DNA of 64,000 bases from Tsuneonella suprasediminis (GTDB taxonomy: Bacteria; Pseudomonadota; Alphaproteobacteria; Sphingomonadales; Sphingomonadaceae): positions 320,331 to 384,330 of the forward strand of contig NZ_RAHJ01000019.1 in NCBI RefSeq assembly GCF_003605755.1, written 5' to 3'. The notes beneath the pieces were generated by a model that saw only the letters and a list, made by a program, of their open reading frames with translations, did not search any database and was not told the DNA's origin. The position numbers and the translations under genes were made by a program. Positions 48,710 through 57,801 of the stretch are shown here, piece after piece. Numbering within the stretch: the first letter of the stretch is position 1; each line of letters starts with the position of its first letter.

Positions 48710-49717
48710 ATGAGCGAGTCAACACCAACACCGCGTACCGGCAAGCCGAAGATCGTCGTAACCCGACAACTGATGCCGATGATCGAAGCCCGCATGTCCG
48801 AGCTATTCGATGCACAATTCAATCATGACGACCGGCCATTGTCTCGCGAAGAACTGACGATTGCGATGCAGAAATCGGACGTTATCGTTCCCACCGTTAC
48901 CGACCGGATCGACGCCGACCTGATTCGACAAGCAGGACCGAACCTGGGCCTGATTGCCAGCTTCGGCGCAGGGGTCGATCATATCGACCTTGCCGCTGCG
49001 CGAGCGGCGCGGATCATTGTTACCAATACGCCTGGTGTCTTTACCGACGACACGGCCGATCTCGCCGTAATGCTGATCATTGGCGTCCCAAGGCGCGTCC
49101 GCGAAGGCATTGCCTTGGTGCGCCGTTCCGAATGGACAGGTTGGGCACCATCGGCTTTGCTGGGATGGCAGCTCGGCGGCAAATCGCTGGGCATCGTGGG
49201 TATGGGGCGCATCGGACAGGCTGTGGCGCATCGCGCTCGTGCCTTCGGGCTCAACATCCTGTACCATAATCGCCATCGTCTTCCGCAAGCCGTAGAGAAC
49301 ATGCACGGCGCGACTTATGTCGAAGACCTCGACGACCTGATCGTGCGTAGCGACATTCTGACGTTGCACTGCCCATCCACCAAAGATTCACGCCATCTTA
49401 TCGATGCGAGACGCATTTCTCTGATGAAGTCGACAGCGTGCCTGATCAACACGGCGCGAGGCGATCTCGTAGATCAGGATGCATTGATCGCAGCGCTCGA
49501 CGCCGGCTCGTTGGTTGGCGCGGGTCTCGACGTCTATCCCGACGAGCCGCAAGTGGATCGCCGGCTAATTGATCACCCTAACGTGATGACCCTGCCCCAT
49601 ATCGGCAGCGCAACCCGCGAAGGCCGAGAGGCATCCGGCGAGAAGGTTATCGCAAATATCCAGTTCTGGGCCGATGGCCACCGCCCTCCCGATCAGGTAC
49701 TCGAAGGGTTAGTGTAG
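48710..49717 (+). CDS. D-2-hydroxyacid dehydrogenase (glyoxylate/hydroxypyruvate reductase type)
   Basis: This 335-aa NAD(P)-dependent enzyme reduces 2-oxoacids such as glyoxylate or hydroxypyruvate. The Rossmann motif is GIVGMGRIGQ near residue 165. The catalytic trio is Arg in INTARGDLVD, Glu in DVYPDEPQ and His in LPHIGSAT. Together with length this places it with the GhrB/GyaR group; exact substrate is not fixed by sequence. It stands alone and converges with the flavoprotein gene across 181 nt in which nothing was recognised. Confidence 0.9.
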   Translation: MSESTPTPRTGKPKIVVTRQLMPMIEARMSELFDAQFNHDDRPLSREELTIAMQKSDVIVPTVTDRIDADLIRQAGPNLGLIASFGAGVDHIDLAAARAARIIVTNTPGVFTDDTADLAVMLIIGVPRRVREGIALVRRSEWTGWAPSALLGWQLGGKSLGIVGMGRIGQAVAHRARAFGLNILYHNRHRLPQAVENMHGATYVEDLDDLIVRSDILTLHCPSTKDSRHLIDARRISLMKSTACLINTARGDLVDQDALIAALDAGSLVGAGLDVYPDEPQVDRRLIDHPNVMTLPHIGSATREGREASGEKVIANIQFWADGHRPPDQVLEGLV

Positions 49718-49898
49718 CTCACCTTACTGCCGTAGGCCAAGTCGAGTTTCCGCCAGGTCAGAGCGATATCCGACGTCTTATTTCAGACAGCATGACTGCC
49801 GGGCGTATGGCGCGACACATGGCAAAGCAGGCTAACCCGCCTCTCTTCCCACATCAATCGTCAGAAACTCATTCTGAATGTGGCACGGGCCGCCCAGA

Positions 49899-51305
49899 TC
49901 AGTCCCCTGTCAGAATACGATCCACCAATTGCTTCACCGTAGGAGTGAAGTTGTTGGAATAGAACGGATCCTGCTTAAAGCGATACGCCGCATGGCCGGC
50001 GAACATCAGGTTTTCATCTACTGGTCCACCGTGTGCGATATCCTGCAACGTTTTCTGGATGCAGAAGCTGCGGGGATCGGCAAGCCGTCCGGTGGTATAG
50101 TCATCATGGTCCTTCCATGACGAAAACCCACAGTGAGAGAGGCATCCCATGCAGGCCGCCTGATCTTCGCGGATCTGCGCGCGGCTTTCCGGCGTCACGA
50201 AAACAACGGTGTCGTCCGGGGTCTTCAGCGCTTCGGTATATCCTTCGGCAACCCAGCCTCGTGCACGTTCGCGGTCTTTCGGAACGACCCAGAAGTTTTT
50301 GCCCTTAACCCCCACGTCGAGCTGAACCGTATGTTCGCCAGCCTCTACCCTTGAATAAGGGATCTGGCGCTCCGAACGATGTATCAGGTCATACAGGAAC
50401 GGGTTCTTGACGGCCGATGAGTAGAACCCCGTCGGACTGAACTTATGTAACAACACGTCGCCCGGCTCGATCTCGCGCAGGCGGTCTTTCCACCCTTGAG
50501 GGATCGGGCTCTCTTCGGTCAGCAGCGGTCGCGTGCCGAACTGGAACGCGATCGGACCGAGTTCCGGGTTATCGATCCAGTCGTTCCATTCTCTCAGAAA
50601 CCAGACCCCACCTGCCATGACGATAGGCACAGTGTCGCTAACGCCTTCCTTTCGCATCGTCTCGCGCAATGCAGCGACACGCGGATAAGGATCTTCGGGC
50701 TTGGTTGGATCTTCGGCATTCGACAGTCCATTGTGACCGCCGGCAAGCCACGGATCTTCGTAAACCACAGCAGCCATCAGGTCGGCCACTTTGTGATAAC
50801 TACGCTTCCACAAAGCGCGAAATGCCCGCGCGGAGGAGATAATCGGCAGATAGTGCACATTAAAGCGCTCTGCGATTTCAGCCAGCTTATAGGGCATACC
50901 TGCACCGCAAGTTACGCCAGTGACCATGCCCCGGGTCTGTTCCAACACACCTTCGAGAACTTCCTGCGCGCCACCCATTTCCCACAGGACGTTGATATTG
51001 ATCGCGCCTTTGCCCCCGGCGATCTCGTGCGCGCGCTTCACCTGCTCGACCGCACCATCGATCGCGTACTGGATCAGTTGCTGGTGCCGTTCCTTACGCG
51101 TCAGCGCATCGTACACTTGTGGTACGATCTTACCTTCGGCGTCGTAACTATCGGCGTTCACCGCACTAATGGTGCCAATCCCGCCCGCAGCGGCCCACGC
51201 GCCGGAACTGGCATGGTTCGTCGCTGCAACCCCCTTGCCCCCTTCGATCAACGGCCACACTTCGCGACCGCCGTAAAGGATAGACTTCAACCCCTTGAAT
51301 GACAT
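49899..51305 (-). CDS. Nitronate-monooxygenase-like flavoprotein with C-terminal cysteine cluster
   Basis: This 468-aa FMN-dependent TIM-barrel protein resembles the 2-nitropropane dioxygenase / nitronate monooxygenase superfamily. The barrel (about residues 20-265) contains VTCGAGMP, AGGHNGLS and VMAGGVWF-type nucleotide-binding segments. Beyond it, a C-terminal region of about 200 residues holds Cys385, Cys388, Cys392 and Cys415 in a C-x2-C-x3-C-x22-C pattern, which may bind iron-sulfur or zinc. The substrate is unknown; nitronate oxidation should not be assumed. It lies 17 nt behind the methyltransferase gene. Confidence 0.85.
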   Translation of the reverse strand: MSFKGLKSILYGGREVWPLIEGGKGVAATNHASSGAWAAAGGIGTISAVNADSYDAEGKIVPQVYDALTRKERHQQLIQYAIDGAVEQVKRAHEIAGGKGAININVLWEMGGAQEVLEGVLEQTRGMVTGVTCGAGMPYKLAEIAERFNVHYLPIISSARAFRALWKRSYHKVADLMAAVVYEDPWLAGGHNGLSNAEDPTKPEDPYPRVAALRETMRKEGVSDTVPIVMAGGVWFLREWNDWIDNPELGPIAFQFGTRPLLTEESPIPQGWKDRLREIEPGDVLLHKFSPTGFYSSAVKNPFLYDLIHRSERQIPYSRVEAGEHTVQLDVGVKGKNFWVVPKDRERARGWVAEGYTEALKTPDDTVVFVTPESRAQIREDQAACMGCLSHCGFSSWKDHDDYTTGRLADPRSFCIQKTLQDIAHGGPVDENLMFAGHAAYRFKQDPFYSNNFTPTVKQLVDRILTGD

Positions 51306-51322
51306 TACGAGACTTCTTTCAT

Positions 51323-52081
51323 TTAACGTTTTTTTTCAGCTTGCGAGCCCGCACCGCGGTCCATGTTGCAAGCCTTTATTTCATGTGGTTGCGGCCTGTT
51401 AGCCGTTCGCTTGAACTGTGCATAGTACCCCGCAAGCTCTGGTGCATCTTTGAACGAATCTAGCTTGAACCCAACGCGTTCAAATTCGCAACTCAGCAAC
51501 AGGGGATCAATGCCGTGTTGCCCGCTTGGGCGGTCGATATCGACCACGATGACCAACCCGTCAGGCTTTAACGCAGGCCACAGTCTCCAGAGAAACGCAT
51601 ATGGCTCCTCCACTTCGTGAAACATATGGACCATGAAAATGCGGTCGAAACTACGATCCGGCAAGCGGGGATCATCGGGAGTTCCCAGTTTGACCGAAAC
51701 ATTGTCCAGCCTGTCCCGCTCGATGCGCTGCCCCAATCTCTCCAACGCGGCCCTATCGATATCTTCCGCGAGAACGCGGCCTTTTAGGCCGACTTTCTCT
51801 GCCAGTCGAACGGTATAATACCCTTCACCGGCACCGATATCAGCCACCGTCATCCCCGGTTTTATTTCTGCCAGATCCATGACCCGCTGTGCCTCACCGA
51901 CGCTATCGCGTTGATTTTCAGTGGTGAACGGGCTGCCCGCCATTCCCGAAACCGGGCGATTTGCTCGCGGGAAATCGCGCGCGGTTACAGCACGGTCGGC
52001 ATCGGGATCAGCGCGCTCACAACCGGTCACCAAGCTGGCAACCGCCAATAAGCAAACAGCGATTCCGCGCGCGGAGATCAT
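51323..52081 (-). CDS. Class I SAM methyltransferase-like protein with lipoprotein signal
   Basis: This 252-aa protein has the class I methyltransferase motif I VADIGAGEGYYTVRLAE (residues near 79-95), an acidic residue after strand 2 (AEDIDRAAL) and a motif IV-like FMVHMFHEV. It also has a clear lipoprotein signal, L-V-T-G-C with Cys21. Export is odd because SAM is thought to be cytoplasmic, although such proteins recur in proteobacteria. Its ATG overlaps the prfB stop (ATGA). The substrate is unknown and could be an envelope molecule, or the protein may be a non-catalytic binder. Confidence 0.85.
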   Translation of the reverse strand: MISARGIAVCLLAVASLVTGCERADPDADRAVTARDFPRANRPVSGMAGSPFTTENQRDSVGEAQRVMDLAEIKPGMTVADIGAGEGYYTVRLAEKVGLKGRVLAEDIDRAALERLGQRIERDRLDNVSVKLGTPDDPRLPDRSFDRIFMVHMFHEVEEPYAFLWRLWPALKPDGLVIVVDIDRPSGQHGIDPLLLSCEFERVGFKLDSFKDAPELAGYYAQFKRTANRPQPHEIKACNMDRGAGSQAEKKR

Positions 52082-53205
52082 TCGTCGTCTGCCACCTCTA
52101 CCACTTCACCGGTAACCCGTTGAGCCAGTGCAGCCGATATAAAAGGATCGATGGCCCCGTCCAGCACGTCGTCGGGCGATGTCGAAACGACGCCGGTCCG
52201 CAAATCTTTTACCTGTTGATATGGTTGCAGAACATAGCTGCGGATCTGATGCCCCCAACCGATATCGCTTTTGCTCTGGTGCTCTGCGCTGGCAGCTTCT
52301 TCACGCTTCCGCATTTCTTCTTCGAACAAACGCGCCTTGAGCATGTTCATCGCAATATCGCGGTTCTTGTGCTGACTACGGTCCACCTGACTGGCCACGA
52401 CAATGCCGCTGGGCTGGTGGGTGATGCGGACGGCGGAATCGGTGGTGTTAACATGCTGCCCACCGGCACCACTTGCGCGATATGTATCGATCTTGAGGTC
52501 GGCGGGGTTGATATCGATATCGATATCGTCGTCGATCACCGGATAGACCCATACCGAACTGAAAGACGTGTGCCGCCGCGCCGAACTGTCGTAAGGGCTA
52601 ATCCGAACGAGGCGGTGGACCCCGCTCTCCGTTTTGGCATAGCCATAGGCGTTTTCGCCTTTCAGCAGCAGCGTGGCAGACTTGATACCCGCAGTTTCGC
52701 CGGCCTGATATTCGACCGTTTCGACCTTGAAGCCTTTGCGTTCTGCCCAGCGCGCATACATACGCAGCAACATCTCGGCCCAATCCTGGCTTTCCGTGCC
52801 GCCCGCTCCCGCGTGGATTTCCAGATAGGTATCGTTGCCATCGGCCTCCCCTGACAGGAGTGCCTGAACCTTGTCGGCATCGGCGCGATTGGCGAGCCGT
52901 TCAAGACTGGCAAGCCCATCTGCCACGACATCGTCTTCGCCTTCCAATTCGCCCATCTCGACGAATTCGATCGCATCGGCCATTTCCCGTGAAATTTCGT
53001 TCACCGTGCCAATGGCGGTTTCAAGCTGCTTCTGCTCACGACCAATTGCCTGAGCCTCTTTGGGATTGTCCCACAGCGTCGGGTCTTGCACGCGCGCATT
53101 CAACTCATCGAGACGGCGCAGAGCGCGCTCCCAATCGAGTGATTGGCGCACCAGCGCCAGCGCAGCTTCTATACGATCGATATAGGCCTGCCCCTCGGCA
53201 CGCAT
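52078..53205 (-). CDS. prfB: Peptide chain release factor 2
   Basis: RF2 (375 aa) reads UGA and UAA stops and triggers peptide release. The catalytic GGQ is in SGAGGQHVNTTDS, and the stop-recognition tripeptide region reads SPYDSSARRHTSF, with Tyr where E. coli has SPF. The frame is continuous from the start, so the programmed +1 frameshift known in E. coli prfB is absent. The ATG at 53205 with GGAGA upstream is preferred over a TTG 15 nt earlier. The stop overlaps the methyltransferase start (ATGA). Confidence 0.96.
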   Translation of the reverse strand: MRAEGQAYIDRIEAALALVRQSLDWERALRRLDELNARVQDPTLWDNPKEAQAIGREQKQLETAIGTVNEISREMADAIEFVEMGELEGEDDVVADGLASLERLANRADADKVQALLSGEADGNDTYLEIHAGAGGTESQDWAEMLLRMYARWAERKGFKVETVEYQAGETAGIKSATLLLKGENAYGYAKTESGVHRLVRISPYDSSARRHTSFSSVWVYPVIDDDIDIDINPADLKIDTYRASGAGGQHVNTTDSAVRITHQPSGIVVASQVDRSQHKNRDIAMNMLKARLFEEEMRKREEAASAEHQSKSDIGWGHQIRSYVLQPYQQVKDLRTGVVSTSPDDVLDGAIDPFISAALAQRVTGEVVEVADDE

Positions 53206-53228
53206 ATTGCAGTTCTCCAAACACGAAT

Positions 53229-53257
53229 TGCCGCCCGACTAAACCTTCCGGGCGGCA
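53229..53257 (-). terminator. GC-rich hairpin between the peroxiredoxin gene and prfB
   Basis: TGCCGCCCG (53229-53237) and CGGGCGGCA (53249-53257) form a perfect 9-bp stem with an 11-nt loop. A smaller 6-bp hairpin lies at 53272-53286. On the minus strand they sit after the peroxiredoxin gene and 24 nt before prfB. They may terminate the upstream transcript or structure the prfB leader; no T-run follows. Confidence 0.45.
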
Positions 53258-53301
53258 GAGGAAAGAGCGGTGTGCGAGTCTCGCACGCCTGTCGGCAGTG
53301 G

Positions 53302-53847
53302 TCAGTGACGCTTGTGAGCAAGCTTTTTAACAGCGGCCAGCGTCAAGGAAACATGTTCCTTATAACTCAGATCGGAATGGACCATCACGATCTTGCCCGA
53401 CCGATCGATAACATAACTCGTACGGTCGGTTAACCCGGTGTCTTTGCCATCACGCACAAGCCGCACGTCATATGCATCGACAATCGCGGGCGTAGCTGAC
53501 GCAACGGCGAACTTGTCGCGACATGCTTCGGTGGAAAATCGTTTGAGCGTCGCAATATCGTCGTTCGAGATACCAACGACCGTTGCCCCCAGTTTCGCAA
53601 ATTCAGGTGTCGCCTCGGCAAAAGCGTGTGCCTCAAGCGTGCATCCCTGTGTGAAGGCTTTCGGATAGAAATAGAGCACCACCGGCCCTTTGGCGAGTGC
53701 AGCGCGCAGGTTGAACCCGAACTCCTTTCCGGCCAGCGCCCCCTTTGTGGCAAACATAGGCGCTTTAGCGCCGACCGGCAGTTCAGCCGCTGCCGGGGCA
53801 GTGCCAAATACAATCGCCGCGATCGCGGTGCAGACATACCTTTTCAT
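53302..53847 (-). CDS. Exported Bcp-type peroxiredoxin
   Basis: This 181-aa thioredoxin-fold peroxidase has a signal peptide (about residues 1-21, ending APAAA) and is expected in the periplasm. The peroxidatic Cys is in KAFTQGCTLEA, matching the BCP/PrxQ pattern. A second Cys in EACRDKF may resolve it. The ATG at 53847 is chosen because it starts the signal peptide; the frame upstream overlaps mrcA. It would detoxify peroxides in the envelope, next to cell-wall genes. Confidence 0.88.
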   Translation of the reverse strand: MKRYVCTAIAAIVFGTAPAAAELPVGAKAPMFATKGALAGKEFGFNLRAALAKGPVVLYFYPKAFTQGCTLEAHAFAEATPEFAKLGATVVGISNDDIATLKRFSTEACRDKFAVASATPAIVDAYDVRLVRDGKDTGLTDRTSYVIDRSGKIVMVHSDLSYKEHVSLTLAAVKKLAHKRH

Positions 53848-53905
53848 TCTCAGCGATCCTTTCTCAGAACGCTCAGCGTTTCGCGACAGGAAACTAGCGG
53901 CCGCG

Positions 53906-56428
53906 TCAATAAAGACCGCCCTGCTCCTCCACGAAACTGCCTTGATTTTTATTCTCGTCTTTCCGCGCATTGGAGGCTGCGTCACTCTGCGCCTGACGCC
54001 CCTTGCGGATCAGTTCAAGGATCTGGTTACGCTTGGCCGCAATTTCATCCTGTCGTGTAGCGCGGGGCGGCTCGGTATTGGGTTTAAACGCCTCCCAGAT
54101 GATCGAGGCCTTCGGATCGTCCGTCGGCCAGCCATCGAACACGCGCTTGCCACTCTGACGGTCGATGCGGACCATGCGGATACCGGCCGGAGCGATAAAG
54201 GGTTCGTCCGTCCATCGTTCACGTGTCGCCTTCACGAAATCGATCATCATTGGCGCAGCAGTGTTACCGCCCTGAACCCAGCCCCCCATGTTACGCGGCT
54301 TATCGAAACCGAGATACATACCCGCGATGATATCCGGGCTACCGCCCACGAACCATGCGTTGGTGGGGCCTGAGGTCGTCCCCGTCTTGCCGAACAGCGG
54401 AAGATCGAGAGCGCGCAAACGGACAGCAGTGCCGCGTTGTACAACTCCTTCCAGCATATGGATAACCTGATAAGCCGTGCGGGGATCAAGCACTTGTTTA
54501 CCGCCATCTGCGATGCGCGGCATCGGCTTCCCATCCCATTGCGGCATATTGCATCCGGTGCAGTCGCGCCGGTCAGCGCGCCAGATCACCTTACCCCGCC
54601 GATCCTGCACAAAATCGATGACCGTGGGATTATGCTGTCGACCGAAATTGGCCAGCGCCGTGTAAGCGTTGACCATTTTCAGCACCGTCGTATCCCCTGC
54701 CCCCAGCGCAAAGGCGGGATAGGGTTTATAATCCCCGATACCCATGCGTTTGATAGTGCCGACTACATTGGGCATCCCTGCATCCATCGCGATATGCACA
54801 GTCATCAGGTTACGGCTTTGCTCCAGCCCCCAGCGCATCGTATGAATACCGCCGCCGCCTCCGCCAAAGTTGCGGAAGCATTTTTCACCTAGGGCAGCCC
54901 CCTGATAGAAGCAGAACGTCTGGTCCGGCACCTGTGTGGCCGGTGTCATCCCGTTATCGAGGCCGGTGGCATAGACAAATGGCTTGATGGTCGAACCCGG
55001 CTGGCGAAGCGCCTGTGTCGCACGATTGAAATTGGACAACCGGGAATCGAACCCGCCCTGCATGGCAAGCACACGCCCAGTGTGGGGCTGAGCAGCGACG
55101 AACCCGCCCGACACTTCAGGCACGGTACGCACCGCATAGCCATTACCAGAGGGAGCCACCGCTATAACATCGCCTGCCTTCAGCCCATTGGGCATGCCAG
55201 AAAGAGGACCGGTACTGCCGTCCGAAAAGCCGATCGTGCCACGCGATCCGGCACGTTCTGTAACGACACCGATCCGCCAATCTTTGTAAGAAATACCAAG
55301 CGGCGAAGATGCCAGCTGCGATTGCCAGTCGCCCTTCGACAAATCGATCGTGGCAAATGGCTCTTTCCATCCACGACCTGAGTTATAACGGAAGATCCCG
55401 TTCCGAAGCGCATCGCGAGCCGCCTTTTGTAATTCAGGATCGAGCGAGGTGCGCACCCACAGGCCGCCAGCATAGACGCTGTTCTTACCGTCTTCCGCAG
55501 TTTCCCCGAACTTCCCAATCAACTGCCGCCGCACTTCTTCCAGAAAATAACCTGCGTCGACTGAGTTGAGGCTGGTGCGAGAGGCCTGGAGCCCCAGCGG
55601 CTTGGCTTCGGCTGCACTCGCTTGCTGCTGTGTAATGAAGCCGTTTGTCACCATCTGCTTGAGCACGAAATTACGGCGGGCAACTGCCATATCCTCGTAC
55701 TTCTTTCGCCCGTAGCGCTCGGGAGCCTTTGGCAGAATGGCGAGAAATGCCATTTCGTTGAGATCGAGCTGACCAACGTCCTTATTAAAGTATGCACGCG
55801 CCGCCGCCTGAACGCCGAAGCTGCGGCGGCCCAAAGGAATTTCGTTGAGATACAGCGACAGGATTTGCTGCTTAGTCAAAGCACTTTCGATTCGGCGAGC
55901 GAGGATCATCTCCTTCAGCTTGCGCGTGACCGAATACTCGTCTCCCAACAGAATGTTTTTGGCGACCTGCTGGGTAATCGTCGAACCACCCACCGCACGC
56001 TCGCCCGATCCATATTTCGCGGCATAGTCAATCACCGCACCCAACGTGCCAGTGATATCCACCCCGCCGTGCGTGAAGAACGTCTTGTCCTCCGCAGCCA
56101 GAAATGCCTCAATCAGTTTGGGCGGAAAATCCTGATACTGAAGCTGGACACGATGCTCGCGCGCATAAGAATGAACTATCTGGCCATCGATCCCGCGCAC
56201 GACGGTCGGCAGTGGAGGTTCGTATTCGAGCAGAGTTTCCGCGCCAGGCAGATCCCGTGTTAACACAATCCACAAAGCGACGAATGAAAGCGCACCCACG
56301 CCGATTGCGATCATCAGCCAACGAAAAAACCACCGCGCGCGCCAGTTTCGCATAAACCATGCAGCGACGCCACGCGCGTCGCGCCGGATTCGATAACGAA
56401 TGTGTTCGAGGGGCGATGTGTCGACCAT
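53906..56428 (-). CDS. mrcA: Penicillin-binding protein 1A (bifunctional)
   Basis: PBP1A (840 aa) polymerises glycan strands and cross-links peptides. After one N-terminal membrane helix (about residues 35-57), the glycosyltransferase 51 domain shows EDKTFFTHGGVD with the catalytic Glu and GGSTITQQVAKN. The transpeptidase domain has the nucleophile in GSTIKPF (SxxK), the SRN motif in QSRNLMT, and KTGTTSGPTNAW (KTG). The C-terminal tail is short and basic. It lies 47 nt behind the amidase gene. Confidence 0.97.
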   Translation of the reverse strand: MVDTSPLEHIRYRIRRDARGVAAWFMRNWRARWFFRWLMIAIGVGALSFVALWIVLTRDLPGAETLLEYEPPLPTVVRGIDGQIVHSYAREHRVQLQYQDFPPKLIEAFLAAEDKTFFTHGGVDITGTLGAVIDYAAKYGSGERAVGGSTITQQVAKNILLGDEYSVTRKLKEMILARRIESALTKQQILSLYLNEIPLGRRSFGVQAAARAYFNKDVGQLDLNEMAFLAILPKAPERYGRKKYEDMAVARRNFVLKQMVTNGFITQQQASAAEAKPLGLQASRTSLNSVDAGYFLEEVRRQLIGKFGETAEDGKNSVYAGGLWVRTSLDPELQKAARDALRNGIFRYNSGRGWKEPFATIDLSKGDWQSQLASSPLGISYKDWRIGVVTERAGSRGTIGFSDGSTGPLSGMPNGLKAGDVIAVAPSGNGYAVRTVPEVSGGFVAAQPHTGRVLAMQGGFDSRLSNFNRATQALRQPGSTIKPFVYATGLDNGMTPATQVPDQTFCFYQGAALGEKCFRNFGGGGGGIHTMRWGLEQSRNLMTVHIAMDAGMPNVVGTIKRMGIGDYKPYPAFALGAGDTTVLKMVNAYTALANFGRQHNPTVIDFVQDRRGKVIWRADRRDCTGCNMPQWDGKPMPRIADGGKQVLDPRTAYQVIHMLEGVVQRGTAVRLRALDLPLFGKTGTTSGPTNAWFVGGSPDIIAGMYLGFDKPRNMGGWVQGGNTAAPMMIDFVKATRERWTDEPFIAPAGIRMVRIDRQSGKRVFDGWPTDDPKASIIWEAFKPNTEPPRATRQDEIAAKRNQILELIRKGRQAQSDAASNARKDENKNQGSFVEEQGGLY

Positions 56429-56475
56429 GAGCGGGGCTTATTAGCACGCGTTTCCGGCTGCGCCAGAACCAATGG

Positions 56476-57348
56476 CTATCCATCCCCCGACTGACGCGCA
56501 AAATAGATGCGGATCGCCCTCGCCATAACCTTGGCAAAGGCAGCCCTACCCTGCGGCGATGTCAATGCTTCTGCTTCCTGGGGATTTGTCACGAACCCGG
56601 CTTCATACAGCACCGATGGTAAATCGGGCGCTCTCAGAACAGCGAGTTCCGCCGAACGAAGCGGTTGCGAATGAAATTTCAGCCTATCCTTTCCTTCCCT
56701 GAGAATGAGGCCGGCAAATACATTGCTGTCTTCCTGCGTTTTGCGCTGCGACAGTTGCACCAGAATGGCGTTGATCATGTCGCTTCGGCCATCCAGCGCT
56801 ACGCCGTTAATGACGTCTGCGCTATTTTCACGGTCTGCGAAGCGTGATGCCGCTTCGCTCGACGCCGTGTTTGACAAAGTGTAAATACTCGCGCCTGAAA
56901 CGCCATCGGCATCGCCTGCGCTATCGGCATGAATCGAGAGAAACAGATCGGCGCCTAGCGCCCGCGCGATGCCAAACCGCTCGGCAAGCACGAGGTATCG
57001 ATCGTCGCTTCTGGTCAAAGCGACACGAATGCCCCCTTCCTTTACGATCTCGTCCCGCAAGGCTTTTGCAAGTCCGAGAGTTAGATTTTTTTCCTCAATC
57101 CCGTTGCCACTTGCCCCCGGATCATGCCCGCCATGCCCCGCGTCGATTACGATAAGGGGGCGGGATTTATCTTTTGGGCCAAGAACCTGCGGCAGATCAG
57201 CTGGCTCCCCAGCGGGAGGCAATGTGATCCTGATGACATAGCCGCGCCCCAGCGCAGGCATGGGCAATGTCAAACCAAGAGCAAACAAAGCGCCCATCAA
57301 AACGACGGGTGCAAGAAAGATCAACCATAGCTGCGCGCGCAAGGACAT
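56476..57348 (-). CDS. amiC: N-acetylmuramoyl-L-alanine amidase (AmiC family)
   Basis: This 290-aa zinc amidase cleaves the bond between muramic acid and the stem peptide. An N-terminal hydrophobic segment (about residues 7-27) acts as anchor or signal. Zinc ligands and catalysis are in IDAGHGGHDPGA (His), IEEKNLTLGLAKAL (Glu), LSIHADS (His) and VLYEAGFVTN (catalytic Glu). No separate AMIN domain is evident ahead of it. It is the first gene of the run amiC-mrcA-peroxiredoxin and diverges from rne. Confidence 0.93.
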   Translation of the reverse strand: MSLRAQLWLIFLAPVVLMGALFALGLTLPMPALGRGYVIRITLPPAGEPADLPQVLGPKDKSRPLIVIDAGHGGHDPGASGNGIEEKNLTLGLAKALRDEIVKEGGIRVALTRSDDRYLVLAERFGIARALGADLFLSIHADSAGDADGVSGASIYTLSNTASSEAASRFADRENSADVINGVALDGRSDMINAILVQLSQRKTQEDSNVFAGLILREGKDRLKFHSQPLRSAELAVLRAPDLPSVLYEAGFVTNPQEAEALTSPQGRAAFAKVMARAIRIYFARQSGDG

Positions 57349-57801
57349 TGCGCGCTAGGTAGGGCCAACGATTGATGAAGCGCAATATGGTTGCTCCGTT
57401 AATCTCTCAATGCTAGCAATATTCGCGATCGGGTTCCTGACCATGGCGAAGCGGCATCGTATGTTTCGATGCAAGCACTTGCGACAGGCGATCCGGGCCT
57501 TTCAATCGGGCACCGCCCGGTTTCATAAACAGGTTGACGCAACTCATGGCCACCCCCTCCCTGCAATCGCCGATGACGCCCCACGGCGCCATCGCCGCGC
57601 TTGTCGGCCGGGCCGCGCACGATGTGTGCAAGTCATGTGTTGCAGACACGTCATTCCGATCCGGCTTTCTTCAAAGCTCGGTTCGGTTCGTATCCGCCGC
57701 CGGGCGCACGGTCCCCGGCGGCAATCTAGCAATAGCGCGCACCTTTGGCCGCGCCCGGCTCAAATGCCTGGCCCCGCCCGGTCGCGCACGGAGAATTCAT
57801 A
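57349..57801 (+). promoter_or_regulatory. Long leader/promoter region of rne
   Basis: This 453-nt gap between divergent amiC and rne contains no convincing gene; open frames on both strands here lack ribosome sites and family likeness. It is unusually long for the window and holds GC-rich structure, including a 5-bp hairpin at 57507-57519 and a strong 9-bp hairpin at 57696-57722. RNase E genes in other bacteria have long leaders that mediate autoregulation, so a similar role is inferred. No firm -35/-10 pair was identified. Confidence 0.5.
57696..57722 (+). repeat. Strong hairpin in the rne leader
   Basis: GCCGCCGGG (57696-57704) and CCCGGCGGC (57714-57722) form a perfect 9-bp GC stem with a 9-nt loop, ending 79 nt before the rne ATG. 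It is not followed by T residues. It is a candidate RNase E autoregulatory stem by analogy with the enterobacterial rne leader; that role is inference. Confidence 0.6.

Noticed and set aside
49862-49901. Minus-strand reading after the flavoprotein stop ending in R-A-T-F-R-M-S-F, like the end of a TonB-dependent receptor
   Set aside because: Only about 14 residues are open and they overlap the stop of a real gene. It could be a receptor remnant, but the evidence is too thin.
53302-53985. Longer N-terminus for the peroxiredoxin starting at 53985
   Set aside because: The extra 46 residues overlap mrcA and lie ahead of a clear signal peptide, so the ATG at 53847 was used.
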